Of a stretch of 64,000 nt of DNA, positions 33,376-42,833 are shown piece after piece. Position numbers and translations under genes: made by a program. The notes below the pieces were generated by a model, which saw only the letters and a program-made list of their open reading frames with translations, searched no databases and was not told where the DNA came from. Positions within the stretch are counted from its first letter, which is position 1. Each line of letters begins with the position of its first letter. The stretch comes from Anaerocolumna sp. AGMB13020 (lineage in GTDB: Bacteria > Bacillota > Clostridia > Lachnospirales > Lachnospiraceae). The stretch spans positions 5,286,001-5,350,000 of the forward strand of contig NZ_CP136910.1 in the NCBI RefSeq assembly GCF_033100115.1, in the 5' to 3' direction.

Positions 33376-33849
33376 ATGGCAATTCGCAATATTAGAAAAA
33401 TCGGAGATTCCATCTTAAATAAGAGAGCAAAAGAAATTACAGAAATGACCCCGAAAATTAAGACTTTGATTCAGGATATGCTAGATACCATGTATGATGC
33501 TTACGGTGTGGGTCTTGCAGCCCCTCAGGTGGGTATACTGAAACGTCTTATCGTTATTGATGTTTCAGAAGACGGTGATTCGCCTATAATACTTATAAAC
33601 CCTGAAATATTAGAAACTGACGGCGAGCAGGTGGGTGAGGAAGGCTGTCTTAGTGTTCCTGGAAAATCAGGGGTAGTAAAGAGACCCAATTATGCCAAGG
33701 TAAAAGCTTTCAATGAAAATATGGAAGAAGTTGTTGTGGAAGGAACAGAATTGTTAGCAAGAGCTCTTTGCCATGAAATCGATCATTTAAATGGCGAGCT
33801 GTATGTAGATAAGGTAATCGGAGAGCTTCATTCCAATACCGAAGAATAA
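33376..33849 (+). CDS. def: peptide deformylase
   Basis: 157 aa; removes the formyl group from nascent N-terminal methionine. All three motifs are present: GVGLAAPQVG (about 45-54), EEGCLSVPG (about 87-95, metal Cys) and HEIDHLNG (from His133). Start is set at ATG 33376 (MAIRNIRKIGD), with AGAGAGGA about 8-9 nt upstream; ATG 33370 is too close to that site. fmt follows 15 nt later, the standard pairing. Confidence 0.95.
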   Translation: MAIRNIRKIGDSILNKRAKEITEMTPKIKTLIQDMLDTMYDAYGVGLAAPQVGILKRLIVIDVSEDGDSPIILINPEILETDGEQVGEEGCLSVPGKSGVVKRPNYAKVKAFNENMEEVVVEGTELLARALCHEIDHLNGELYVDKVIGELHSNTEE

Positions 33850-33864
33850 AGGAGTAGCAGACAC

Positions 33865-34794
33865 ATGAATATTGTTTATATGGGAACACCGGCGATTGCA
33901 GCGGTTATCTTAAAAGATCTTCATGAAGCCGGTCATAGGATTATAGGGGCTGTGACGCAGCAGGATAAGCCGAAGGGAAGAGGCAATCAGGTGCAATATT
34001 CCGCAGTGAAGGAAATGGCATTAAGCCTTAACATACCGGTATTTCAGCCAAGACGGGTAAAAGAACCGGAATTTATTGAGATTTTAAAGCAGTTAAATCC
34101 GGATGTTATCGTTGTGGCAGCCTTTGGCCAGATCCTGTCAAAGGTTATTTTGGAACTTCCGAAGTTTGGTTGTATTAACGTACATGCTTCTTTGCTTCCT
34201 AAGTACAGGGGATCAGCACCTATTCAATGGAGTATCATTGAAGGAGAAGAAAAAACCGGTATTACCATAATGCATATGGATGAGGGAATTGATACTGGTG
34301 ATATGATCAGCAAAAAGGAAATTACTCTTTCACCCAAAGAGACCTTTGGAACGTTACATGATAAGCTGGCGGAAGCAGCAGGGCCTTTATTAATTCATGC
34401 ACTTGCGGATATCGAAGCAGGAAGAGCAACAAGAACCAGGCAGGGGGACAGTAACTCTATGTATGCCAGGATTCTTGATAAATCTCTGGGGCACATTGAT
34501 TTTTCCCAGCCTGCCATTAAGATTGAAAGACTTATCAGAGGATTGAATCCATGGCCTAGTGCATTTACCTTCCTTGAAGGGAAAATGCTTAAGATCTGGG
34601 ATGCGGATGTTGAGCCTGCCCAAGAAAATGGCGCACCAGGTGAAATTATCGCGGTAAGAAAAGATGCCGTATTGGTTCAGACAGGGGAAGGTATTCTTGC
34701 TGTCAAAGAACTGCAGTTAGAGGGAAAGAAAAGAATGACTTCAGAAAGCTTTTTGAGGGGATATGAAGTGAAAGCAAATACTGTTTTACAATAA
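33865..34794 (+). CDS. fmt: methionyl-tRNA formyltransferase
   Basis: 309 aa; formylates initiator Met-tRNA with 10-formyl-THF. It shows the catalytic region with HASLLPKYRGSAPIQW (about 108-123; Asn and His of the NxHxSLLP motif in INVHASLLP), the HMDEGIDTGD segment, and a C-terminal OB-like domain. Counterpart of def in the formylation cycle. Confidence 0.95.
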   Translation: MNIVYMGTPAIAAVILKDLHEAGHRIIGAVTQQDKPKGRGNQVQYSAVKEMALSLNIPVFQPRRVKEPEFIEILKQLNPDVIVVAAFGQILSKVILELPKFGCINVHASLLPKYRGSAPIQWSIIEGEEKTGITIMHMDEGIDTGDMISKKEITLSPKETFGTLHDKLAEAAGPLLIHALADIEAGRATRTRQGDSNSMYARILDKSLGHIDFSQPAIKIERLIRGLNPWPSAFTFLEGKMLKIWDADVEPAQENGAPGEIIAVRKDAVLVQTGEGILAVKELQLEGKKRMTSESFLRGYEVKANTVLQ

Positions 34795-34879
34795 AGTCTA
34801 AAAAGCAGCTGCCAGAAAGGACAGAAAGTTTTACAAGAGTGTCTGATGCGGTAACTGTTTTTGAAAAGGAGGAATTTAT

Positions 34880-35581
34880 ATGTTTCCATATTTTTACGGA
34901 CTGGATCCCACATATATTTTGGTTATAATAGGTGCCGTACTTGTGCTGGGGGCCTCAGCTTTAGTGAATTTGACCTTCGGGAAATATTCGGCTGTCAGAA
35001 GCTTGTCAGGAATGACAGGTGCCCAGGCTGCACAGCGAATCTTAAATCAGGCAGGTATCTATGACGTTTCCATAGAACACATAAATGGTAAGTTGACCGA
35101 TCATTATGATCCATCAAATAAAGTGCTGAGATTGTCTGACAGTGTATACGGTGATTCCTCCGTCGCTGCTATTGGTGTTGCCGCCCATGAGTGCGGGCAT
35201 GCCATCCAGCACCAGCATGGATATGTGCCGCTTCGTCTGAGGACTGCTATCGTACCTCTTGCTAATTTTGGCTCAAAGATTTCCTGGCCTCTGATTATAT
35301 TGGGAGTTTTCTTAAGCTGGTCGCAGACATTAATCTATGCAGGAATTATACTCTTTTCCCTGGCGGTATTGTTTCAGATCATAACCTTGCCCGTTGAGTT
35401 TAACGCTTCCAGGAGGGCGGTAAAGATATTGGATGATTCTGGTATTCTATATGGTGAAGAGGTTCAAATAACAAAGAAAGTTCTAGGCGCTGCAGCACTT
35501 ACTTATGTTGCAGGTGCGGCAGCATCCGTTCTGCAGCTGCTAAGGTTAATAAGAATATTCGGAGGCAATAACCGTGACTGA
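34880..35581 (+). CDS. YugP-type neutral zinc metallopeptidase, membrane-bound
   Basis: 233 aa. An N-terminal membrane segment (about 10-32), the zinc motif AAHECGHAIQH with His103-Glu-Cys-Gly-His107, and two to three further membrane segments (about 130-170 and near the C-terminus) match the YugP/PF04298 family, whose target is not well known. AAAAGGAGG precedes the ATG. It overlaps rsmB by 8 nt, so translation is probably coupled. Confidence 0.88.
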   Translation: MFPYFYGLDPTYILVIIGAVLVLGASALVNLTFGKYSAVRSLSGMTGAQAAQRILNQAGIYDVSIEHINGKLTDHYDPSNKVLRLSDSVYGDSSVAAIGVAAHECGHAIQHQHGYVPLRLRTAIVPLANFGSKISWPLIILGVFLSWSQTLIYAGIILFSLAVLFQIITLPVEFNASRRAVKILDDSGILYGEEVQITKKVLGAAALTYVAGAAASVLQLLRLIRIFGGNNRD

Positions 35582-36950
35582 TACAAAAGTGGTTACAAGA
35601 AATACCAGGGAAATTGCTCTGGATATACTCATAGAGATTCTGGAAAAAGGAGATTTCAGCCACACGCTTCTTAACAGAACATTAAAAACGTATTCTGATC
35701 TTACCAAACAAGACAGAAGCTTTATAACCAGACTGGTGGAGGGGACCCTTGAGAGGCTGTTAACCCTGGACTTTTATATCAATAGTTATTCCAGTGTAAA
35801 AGTCGGGAAAATGAAGCCATTGATAAGGACCCTTCTTCGTCTTTCTGTGTACCAGTTAAAATATATGGATCAGGTTCCGGACAGCGCTGTCTGCAATGAG
35901 GCAGTTAAGCTGGCTGGAAAACGAGGCTTTAAGAGCCTTTCCGGTTTTATGAACGGAGTACTTAGAAATATCGCCAGAAATACCAAAGAAGATTACCATT
36001 CCCTTGAGCAGAAGGACCGGATAGGATATCTGGAGGTAGCTTATTCAACACCTCGCTGGATGATTGAGAAATGGTTAAAGGAATACTCCTATGAGACAGT
36101 AAAGGGAATGCTTGCTGCTCAGTTTGAAGAGAGCAGAGGAACTACAGTTAGGGTCAACCAGTCTGTTAATACCCCGGAGGAGTTATTAGAGATACTGAAA
36201 AAAGAAAATATAGCAGCAGCAAAGGGTATTTATAATGATACGGCACTTAAGCTGTTAAACTATGAAACCATGGATGCAATCAAAGCCTTTTCTGATGGCA
36301 GATTTACGGTACAGGATGAAAGCTCCATGCTTATAGGGTTTATTTCCGATGTAAAAGCAGGAGATTATATTATTGATGTCTGTGCAGCTCCAGGTGGTAA
36401 ATCTCTTCATGTGGCAGATCTTCTTAAAGGTTCAGGGAAAGTGGATGCCAGGGACCTTACTGAGTATAAGGTGTCCTTAATCAATGAGAACATTGCCAGG
36501 TTGGGCTATGACAATATAGAAGCATGCTGTATGGATGCCAAAGAGCTGGATGAGGAGAGCGTTGGGAAGGCAGATATCGTGATTGCGGACCTGCCCTGTT
36601 CCGGTCTTGGTGTTATTGGAAAGAAACCTGACATAAAGTATAATATGACAGAAGAAAAACAAAAGGAACTAATCAAGCTGCAGCGTGAAATATTAACAAC
36701 AGTAAGCCAGTATGTCAAAGAAGAAGGAACCTTGATATACAGCACCTGTACCGTTAATAAGGATGAAAATCTGGATAATGTTGAATGGTTCGTAAGGAAT
36801 TTTCCGTTTCAGCTGGAGAGTATTGAAAAATACCTTCCGGAAAATATCAGTTCTGATACAAAACAAATGGGGTATTTGCAATTAATACCCGGAATACACA
36901 ATACAGACGGTTTTTTTATGGCAAGACTTAAAAAACTGAAATGTTTATGA
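35574..36950 (+). CDS. rsmB: 16S rRNA (cytosine-967-C5)-methyltransferase
   Basis: 458 aa. An N-terminal NusB-like RNA-binding domain (about 10-145) is followed by a SAM-dependent RNA m5C methyltransferase domain with DVCAAPGGKSLH (about 266-277), DLPCSGLG (first catalytic Cys) and YSTCTVN (second Cys). Start is GTG 35574 inside the YugP gene end. Length fits RsmB (about 430-450). Confidence 0.93.
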   Translation: MTDTKVVTRNTREIALDILIEILEKGDFSHTLLNRTLKTYSDLTKQDRSFITRLVEGTLERLLTLDFYINSYSSVKVGKMKPLIRTLLRLSVYQLKYMDQVPDSAVCNEAVKLAGKRGFKSLSGFMNGVLRNIARNTKEDYHSLEQKDRIGYLEVAYSTPRWMIEKWLKEYSYETVKGMLAAQFEESRGTTVRVNQSVNTPEELLEILKKENIAAAKGIYNDTALKLLNYETMDAIKAFSDGRFTVQDESSMLIGFISDVKAGDYIIDVCAAPGGKSLHVADLLKGSGKVDARDLTEYKVSLINENIARLGYDNIEACCMDAKELDEESVGKADIVIADLPCSGLGVIGKKPDIKYNMTEEKQKELIKLQREILTTVSQYVKEEGTLIYSTCTVNKDENLDNVEWFVRNFPFQLESIEKYLPENISSDTKQMGYLQLIPGIHNTDGFFMARLKKLKCL

Positions 36951-36954
36951 AAAG

Positions 36955-37118
36955 TTGATATTCGCGAAAGAGGTTAGTTGAAAACAAAAGCACATTTTCA
37001 ACTACGGATACAGGAATATCAATTGAAATTGATATTCACGAAGAGGTTAGTTGAAAACAAAAAGCACATTTTCAACTACGGATACAGGAATATCATTTAA
37101 AGTTGATATTCACGAAAG
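36955..37118 (+). repeat. 74-bp tandem repeat in the rlmN leader
   Basis: TTGATATTC recurs at 36955, 37029 and 37103, an exact 74-bp period: two full units and the first 16 bp of a third. Each full unit holds a ribosome-site-like GAAAGAGG or GAAGAGG, then GTTGAAAA paired with TTTTCAAC, enclosed by TTGATATTC paired with GAATATCA, so each can fold as a nested hairpin. The third, partial unit supplies the real rlmN ribosome site (GAAAGGG). Confidence 0.92.
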
Positions 37119-37125
37119 GGTTAAA

Positions 37126-38169
37126 ATGGACAAAACAGATATTAAATCCTTAGATTTGGAGGAGTTAAAGAGCTTTATAACAAAAGCTGGTGAGAAACCT
37201 TTCAGAGCTTCGCAAATTTACGAATGGCTGCATGTAAAACTGGCCTGGGATTTTGAAGAGATGTCAAATGTTTCAAAAACTTTAAGGACATACCTGACAG
37301 AGAATGCAGATCTTAAGAAGCTGACCCTTGTCAGGACCCTTACTTCTAAAACTGGTGAAACCTCCAAATTCCTATTTCAGTTAGAGGATGGCAACCTTTT
37401 AGAATGTGTACTTATGAAATATCATCACGGAAACAGTGTATGCATTTCCTCCCAGGTAGGCTGTAAGATGGGCTGCAGATTCTGTGCCTCGACATTAAAT
37501 GGCTTTGCGAGAAATCTCACAGCTTCTGAAATGTTGAATCAGATATATATGGTACAGAGGATAACCGGTGAAAGAGTTTCTAACGTGGTGGTTATGGGAA
37601 CGGGAGAACCCCTTGATAATTACGACAATCTGGTTTCCTTCATTAAGAAATTAACGGATGATAAGGGGCTTCATATCAGTCAGAGAAACATAACAGTATC
37701 AACCTGCGGACTGGCAGATAGGATCAGGCAGTTGGCGGATGAGGAGCTGCAAATAACGCTGGCGCTCTCTCTCCATGCTTCAAATGATGCAACAAGAAAA
37801 GAGCTGATGCCCATAGCAAACCGATATTCTATCGCTGAGGTGTTGGCAGCCTGTGATTATTATTTCGAAAAGACCGGCAGACGAATGACCTTCGAATACA
37901 GTCTGATAGCCGGAGAGAATGATAAAGAGGAGCAGGCAAAGGAACTGGCAAAGCTGTTAAAGGGTAAAAATGCACACGTGAATCTTATACCGGTTAACCC
38001 GATTAAAGAGCGTAATTACAAGCAATCACAGGTCGAAAGTATCCACAAATTCAAATTAATACTTGAAAAATACGGAATAAATGTTACTATTAGAAGAGAA
38101 ATGGGAACAGATATAGACGCTGCCTGTGGACAATTAAGAAAAAGTTACATGGAAGAAACTTCCGGTTAA
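37126..38169 (+). CDS. rlmN: 23S rRNA A2503 / tRNA A37 C2-methyltransferase
   Basis: 347 aa radical-SAM enzyme that methylates adenosine C2. The CxxxCxxC iron-sulfur motif is Cys113-K-M-G-Cys117-R-F-Cys120; GEPLDNYDN, STCGLADRI and a late Cys in DAACGQLRK complete the family pattern. Start is ATG 37126 (MDKTDIKSL), 7 nt after GAAAGGG. An upstream in-frame ATG at 37051 would translate the leader repeat and is rejected. prpC follows 29 nt later. Confidence 0.95.
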   Translation: MDKTDIKSLDLEELKSFITKAGEKPFRASQIYEWLHVKLAWDFEEMSNVSKTLRTYLTENADLKKLTLVRTLTSKTGETSKFLFQLEDGNLLECVLMKYHHGNSVCISSQVGCKMGCRFCASTLNGFARNLTASEMLNQIYMVQRITGERVSNVVVMGTGEPLDNYDNLVSFIKKLTDDKGLHISQRNITVSTCGLADRIRQLADEELQITLALSLHASNDATRKELMPIANRYSIAEVLAACDYYFEKTGRRMTFEYSLIAGENDKEEQAKELAKLLKGKNAHVNLIPVNPIKERNYKQSQVESIHKFKLILEKYGINVTIRREMGTDIDAACGQLRKSYMEETSG

Positions 38170-38198
38170 AACCGAAAGGAAGTTAAGGAGGTGCAGAC

Positions 38199-38924
38199 AT
38201 GAAATCATTTTCGATAACAGATACAGGAATAGCCAGGCTTGTCAATCAGGACTATGTTTATGCCAATGAGGATGGAATTGGCGAACTACCGAATTTATTT
38301 ATTGTTGCCGATGGCATGGGAGGACACAATGCCGGCGATTATGCCTCCAGATTCTGTGTAGAGACTTTTATTGAAATCATCGAAAAAACAGAGGTCAGTC
38401 AACCGGTGGGAGCCATGTCCCAGGGTATCCTGTTAACAAATGAGAGACTGTTAAAGGAAGCTGATTCGAAACCAGAATTACAAGGTATGGGAACTACCTT
38501 TGTAGTAGCAACTGTTATAAATAACAACCTTTATGTAGCAAATGTTGGTGACAGCCGCTTATATTTAATCAGAAATAAGAACATAAGGCAGATTACAGAG
38601 GATCATTCCCTCGTTGAGGAAATGGTAAGAAACGGTGAAATAGAACGGGATAAGGCGCGTTTTCATCCCAATAAGAATATTATCACAAGGGCAATAGGAG
38701 CCGGTGAATCGGTAATACCGGATTACTTCGAAGTGGAGTTATGTCCTGAGGATGTGGTGCTAATGTGCTCTGATGGCCTTTCCAATATGATGGATGATTT
38801 GGATATTCTGTCAGTTGTGAATTGTTATAATGAGGATTTAAAAAGTGCCTGTTTGGAACTTATAAACAAAGCCAATGAAAACGGCGGAAAAGACAATATT
38901 TCCGTGGTTATGCTAAAATTGTAA
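38199..38924 (+). CDS. prpC: PP2C-type Ser/Thr protein phosphatase
   Basis: 241 aa; dephosphorylates targets of the PASTA kinase encoded next. It has the metal-binding motifs NQDYV, VADGMGGHNAGD (about 46-57), GDSRLYLI, SDGLSN and GGKDNISVV. TTAAGGAGGTG is well placed before the ATG. The rsmB-rlmN-prpC-prkC-rsgA-rpe-thiN order is standard in Firmicutes. Confidence 0.95.
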   Translation: MKSFSITDTGIARLVNQDYVYANEDGIGELPNLFIVADGMGGHNAGDYASRFCVETFIEIIEKTEVSQPVGAMSQGILLTNERLLKEADSKPELQGMGTTFVVATVINNNLYVANVGDSRLYLIRNKNIRQITEDHSLVEEMVRNGEIERDKARFHPNKNIITRAIGAGESVIPDYFEVELCPEDVVLMCSDGLSNMMDDLDILSVVNCYNEDLKSACLELINKANENGGKDNISVVMLKL

Positions 38925-38938
38925 GAAGAGGTGAGAAC

Positions 38939-41107
38939 ATGTTAAAACCGGGTATGTATATCAGCGACCGCTACGAAATAATAGACAAAGTAGGTTCCGG
39001 TGGTATGGCAGATGTTTATAAAGCCAAGTGCCATCGGTTAAACCGTTATGTAGCTATTAAAGTTCTTAAGCCGGAATTCAGTGATGACACGAATTTTGTT
39101 AAGAAATTCAGAGGAGAAGCTCAATCTGCAGCAGGTTTGTCACACCCAAATATCGTAAGCGTATATGATGTAGGAGAAGATAATGGTCTATATTATATTG
39201 TAATGGAATTGGTTGAGGGTATCACTTTAAAGCACTTTATCGAAAGAAAAGGTAAGCTGGAAGTGAAAGAAGCTGTGGGCATTGCCATACAGATAGCAAT
39301 GGGTATGGAAGCGGCTCATATAAATCATATTATTCATAGAGATATCAAACCCCAGAACATCATTATTTCTAAGGAAGGTAAAGTTAAGGTTACTGATTTC
39401 GGTATTGCAAAAGCCACCAATTCCAATACGATTACCTCAAATGCAATGGGGTCTGTACACTATCTTTCACCGGAGCAGGCAAGAGGTGGTTACAGTGATG
39501 AGAAAAGTGATATTTATTCACTTGGTATAACCATGTATGAGATGTTGTCCGGAGAAGTGCCCTTTGTGGGAGACAATACAGTTTCTGTAGCTCTTTTGCA
39601 TATACAGGGGGAAGCTATTCCCTTAAGGGAAATTGACCCGTCCATACCACCAAGTATAGAAAAGATAATTCAGAAATGTATGCAGAAGAAGCCCGAGAGA
39701 AGGTACCTCTCAGCTTCTGAACTGATAACGGATTTAAAGCGTTCCATTTCGAATCCAAATGGAGATTTTGTCGTGATTCCAGCAGCAGGTGTTTCTGATT
39801 CTCCCACGATAACAATATCAGAGGATGAAGTTAGCCACATCAAAACGGCGTCTACCCAACCTGGCAGAAATACAGGAAACCTGGAAGGAAAAATGAACAA
39901 TACCAATCCTGACCTAAAGCATACTTCGACTAATTTGAATTTAAAATCCAAGGAGGACGACGAGGAGGATATTGATCAGGTTGATCCAAGAGTGGAGAAG
40001 ATTATATTTATCGGATCAATTGTAGCCGGTGTAATACTGGTCATTTTGATTATTTTCTTTGTCATTAATATATTTCATCTTTTCCCGGGGAATAAAGACA
40101 ACAATCTTCCGTCGGACGAAATAACAGCTACTGTTACACCTTCTGCTGAACCCACAGATGAAGCAGCTACAACTGTTATCATGCCTTCCGTTGTAGGCTA
40201 TTCCTTTGAGGATGCTGAAAAGAGACTGAAAGCAAAGTCAGAGGATTTGCGGATTAAGGCAGAAGAAAAGACCTCTGATAAATATGAGAAGGGGATAGTA
40301 ATTGAACAGTACCCGGCTTCAGAAGCTGAAATAGACAGCGACGGTGAAGTAAAGTTGGTTGTAAGTTTGGGACCGGAGACCTTCCCACTTCCTGATGTAT
40401 ATAATCTAGGTGATAGTCAAGCTTCTACGACATTAACTGACAGCGGCCTTGTAATAAAACATGAATATGCTTTTGATGATAATATTGTTGAGGGTAATGT
40501 TATCTCAACAGAACCTATTAAAGGAACTTCCGTTAAAAAGGGAGATACCATCATATTAATTATGAGTAAAGGACCTGAAAAGACTACTGTTTTGGTTCCT
40601 GATGTACTGAATTCAAGTAAAGCAGATGCCATTGCCAAGTTAAAGGATAATAACCTGGTAGAAGGTAGTATAACCGAGGATTACTCTGACACTTATGCGA
40701 AAGGAAAGGTAATGGGACAGAGCAAGAGCGGTGGTTCTGAAGTGACCAGAGGTACAGCCATTGATCTTGTAATCAGTTTAGGCCCTGATGCAAGACCGAC
40801 CTCCTATACAGGTTCTGTAACCATAGATGAAAATCCTTTTGACTACCCGGGAGACAGCGGCATTGTACTGTTCCAGCTGTTCCAGAATGGAAAAAGCACT
40901 GATCTGGAGAAGAGAACAATGAACTACGACAGTTTTCCTGTTACGCTGCCTATAACCAGCAGCAGTGGTTCTGATGCAACGGTATCTATGATGATAGGCA
41001 GAGATGCGGAAGAAGGCGACTCTGGAGCGGTATTAGAAAGCGGAAGATGGGTTGTTTATGAGGAATACGGAACCGCCTGGGACGTAGAATTTACGGCGGA
41101 GCGATAA
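38939..41107 (+). CDS. prkC: PASTA-domain Ser/Thr protein kinase
   Basis: 722 aa. The N-terminal cytosolic kinase has a Gly loop (VGSGGMADVY), catalytic Lys41 (VAIKVLK), HRDIKPQN and TDFG motifs. A basic/polar juxtamembrane region leads to one membrane helix (about 353-378). Outside are three PASTA repeats (about 398-465, 468-535, 538-605) and about 100 further residues rich in Ser/Thr/Asp. PASTA domains bind muropeptides or lipid II, so it links wall status to growth or germination. Coupled to prpC (14 nt gap) and rsgA (1 nt gap). Confidence 0.95.
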   Translation: MLKPGMYISDRYEIIDKVGSGGMADVYKAKCHRLNRYVAIKVLKPEFSDDTNFVKKFRGEAQSAAGLSHPNIVSVYDVGEDNGLYYIVMELVEGITLKHFIERKGKLEVKEAVGIAIQIAMGMEAAHINHIIHRDIKPQNIIISKEGKVKVTDFGIAKATNSNTITSNAMGSVHYLSPEQARGGYSDEKSDIYSLGITMYEMLSGEVPFVGDNTVSVALLHIQGEAIPLREIDPSIPPSIEKIIQKCMQKKPERRYLSASELITDLKRSISNPNGDFVVIPAAGVSDSPTITISEDEVSHIKTASTQPGRNTGNLEGKMNNTNPDLKHTSTNLNLKSKEDDEEDIDQVDPRVEKIIFIGSIVAGVILVILIIFFVINIFHLFPGNKDNNLPSDEITATVTPSAEPTDEAATTVIMPSVVGYSFEDAEKRLKAKSEDLRIKAEEKTSDKYEKGIVIEQYPASEAEIDSDGEVKLVVSLGPETFPLPDVYNLGDSQASTTLTDSGLVIKHEYAFDDNIVEGNVISTEPIKGTSVKKGDTIILIMSKGPEKTTVLVPDVLNSSKADAIAKLKDNNLVEGSITEDYSDTYAKGKVMGQSKSGGSEVTRGTAIDLVISLGPDARPTSYTGSVTIDENPFDYPGDSGIVLFQLFQNGKSTDLEKRTMNYDSFPVTLPITSSSGSDATVSMMIGRDAEEGDSGAVLESGRWVVYEEYGTAWDVEFTAER

Positions 41108-41108
41108 G

Positions 41109-41990
41109 ATGAAGGGAAAGATATTAAAAGGTATTGGCGGCTTTTATTATGTATTTACAGAGAAGGAACAACTTTATGAATGCAAGGCAAAAGGGATCTT
41201 TCGAAATCAGAATATTAAGCCGCTGGTAGGCGATGACGTGGAGATGGACATTCTGGATGAGGAGATGAAAAAAGGTAATATCATTCATATCCTTGAGCGG
41301 ACAAATGAACTTATCCGGCCTGCTGTAGCAAATGTGGACCAGGCAATGATTATTTTTGCCGCTGCCAAACCTGCTCCGAATCTTAATCTGCTGGATCGCT
41401 TTTTGATACTAATGCTGCAGCAGAAGGTTGAAACCATTATTTGCTTTAACAAAACGGACGTAGTTACAGAAAAAGAAATTTCTTTGTTAGAGGAAACTTA
41501 TCGTAATTGTGGCTATAAGACATTGTTTACCAGTACCTTTACAGAGGAGGGGATAAACTCTGCAAAGGAGCTGCTGGCTCATAGGACTACGGTGCTTGCA
41601 GGGCCTTCTGGCGTTGGTAAATCTTCCATCATAAATCTGCTCTCTCCGGAAGCTAATACAAAAACCGGTGAAATCAGTGAAAAGATACAAAGAGGAAAAC
41701 ATACAACGAGACACTCAGAACTTATAGCTGTTGGGGATGAGACTTTTGTTATGGATACACCGGGATTTAGTTCCCTGTATCTTGAAGGTCTGGAGAAAGA
41801 TGAGTTAAAAGATTTTTTTCCGGAATTTAAGCAATACGATTCACAATGCAGATTCTTAGGCTGCATGCATCTGAATGAACCGGACTGCAATGTAAAAGAA
41901 GCCTTAAAGAATGGGAGAATCAGTAAAATACGATATAAAAATTATAAAGATTTGTTTGAAGAATTAAATAACAAAAAAAAGAAATTTTAG
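41109..41990 (+). CDS. rsgA: ribosome small-subunit biogenesis GTPase RsgA
   Basis: 293 aa circularly permuted GTPase that helps 30S maturation. An N-terminal OB fold is followed by G4 (FNKTDV), G1 (GPSGVGKSS, about 164-172), G3 (DTPGF) and a C-terminal zinc site (CRFLGCMHLNEPDC, with a Cys-Cys-His-Cys set). Only one nucleotide separates it from prkC. A hairpin overlaps its stop codon. Confidence 0.95.
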   Translation: MKGKILKGIGGFYYVFTEKEQLYECKAKGIFRNQNIKPLVGDDVEMDILDEEMKKGNIIHILERTNELIRPAVANVDQAMIIFAAAKPAPNLNLLDRFLILMLQQKVETIICFNKTDVVTEKEISLLEETYRNCGYKTLFTSTFTEEGINSAKELLAHRTTVLAGPSGVGKSSIINLLSPEANTKTGEISEKIQRGKHTTRHSELIAVGDETFVMDTPGFSSLYLEGLEKDELKDFFPEFKQYDSQCRFLGCMHLNEPDCNVKEALKNGRISKIRYKNYKDLFEELNNKKKKF

Positions 41991-42011
41991 GGTGCAGGAT
42001 AGCACCCTAAA
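41986..42011 (+). other. stable hairpin overlapping the rsgA stop codon
   Basis: TTTAGGGTGC (41986-41995) and GCACCCTAAA (42002-42011) form a 10-bp perfect stem with a 6-nt loop; the rsgA TAG lies in the left arm. No T-run follows, so it is not a normal terminator. It may limit read-through into rpe or protect the mRNA end. Confidence 0.6.
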
Positions 42012-42089
42012 TGCCGCTAAACAGTGGTGGAATACAAGGACAGGACAGGAATTCAATCGGAGTATTGGATATTCAGAAAAGAGGTTATT

Positions 42090-42755
42090 ATGTATAAATT
42101 GGCACCTTCAATTTTGGCTGCGGACTTTTTTAGACTTGGTGAATATATTAAAGAAGCGGAAGCGGCCGGAGTGGAATACCTCCACATTGATGTAATGGAT
42201 GGTGAATTTGTCCCCAGTATATCATTTGGAACTCCGATCATAAAATCCATAAGAAAGGAATCCAGGCTTGTTTTTGATGTTCATCTTATGGTAGAGGAGC
42301 CGATACGTTATCTGGAGGATTTTAAGGAAGCGGGTGCTGATATTATAACTGTTCATGCAGAGGCCTGCAAGCATCTTCACAGAACAGTTTCTAAGATCAA
42401 AGAACTGGGGTTGAAGGCTGGTGTTTCTCTGAATCCGGCAACACCTCTCTCTGCCCTTGATTACATTCTGGATGAAGTTGATATGATCCTCATCATGAGT
42501 GTAAATCCGGGGTATGGCGGACAGGCTTTTCTGCCTCTTTCCATGAACAAAATCAGGAGTTTGAAAAAAATCCTTGATGAAAAACAGTTAAAAGTGGATA
42601 TTGAGGTTGATGGCGGAATCAGTGCCTCCAATGTTGAAGAAGTTATAAAAGCAGGTGCTAATGTTATTGTTGCTGGAACTGCGGTATTCGGAGGCAATAT
42701 TACCGAAAATGTAAAGGCTTTTCAGGAAGTATTTCGTAAGCATGAGGTTGGTTGA
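42090..42755 (+). CDS. rpe: ribulose-phosphate 3-epimerase
   Basis: 221 aa TIM barrel that interconverts ribulose 5-phosphate and xylulose 5-phosphate in the pentose phosphate pathway. Motifs include MYKLAPSILAADF at the start, HIDVMDGEFVP, VHLMVEEP, MSVNPGYGGQAF and EVDGGIS. The start is ATG 42090 with AAAGAGG just upstream; an in-frame codon at 42024 gives an extension foreign to the family. The product route also serves arabinose catabolism. Confidence 0.95.
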   Translation: MYKLAPSILAADFFRLGEYIKEAEAAGVEYLHIDVMDGEFVPSISFGTPIIKSIRKESRLVFDVHLMVEEPIRYLEDFKEAGADIITVHAEACKHLHRTVSKIKELGLKAGVSLNPATPLSALDYILDEVDMILIMSVNPGYGGQAFLPLSMNKIRSLKKILDEKQLKVDIEVDGGISASNVEEVIKAGANVIVAGTAVFGGNITENVKAFQEVFRKHEVG

Positions 42756-42833
42756 TAATTATACCGTTTTGTTTAAGCAGGTTTTTCATGAACAACGGAT
42801 GAAGGAAGTTCAATTAATAGTAAGGATGAAATT

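Noticed and set aside
36955..37118. Possible CRISPR array or riboswitch
   Set aside because: Two and a fraction adjacent 74-bp units without spacers, so not CRISPR; no known riboswitch core was recognised.
37051..38238. Leader repeat translated in frame reads TTDTGIS, like the SITDTGIA start of prpC (shared GATACAGGAATA)
   Set aside because: A 12-base match only; probably chance, and the leader is not expected to be translated.
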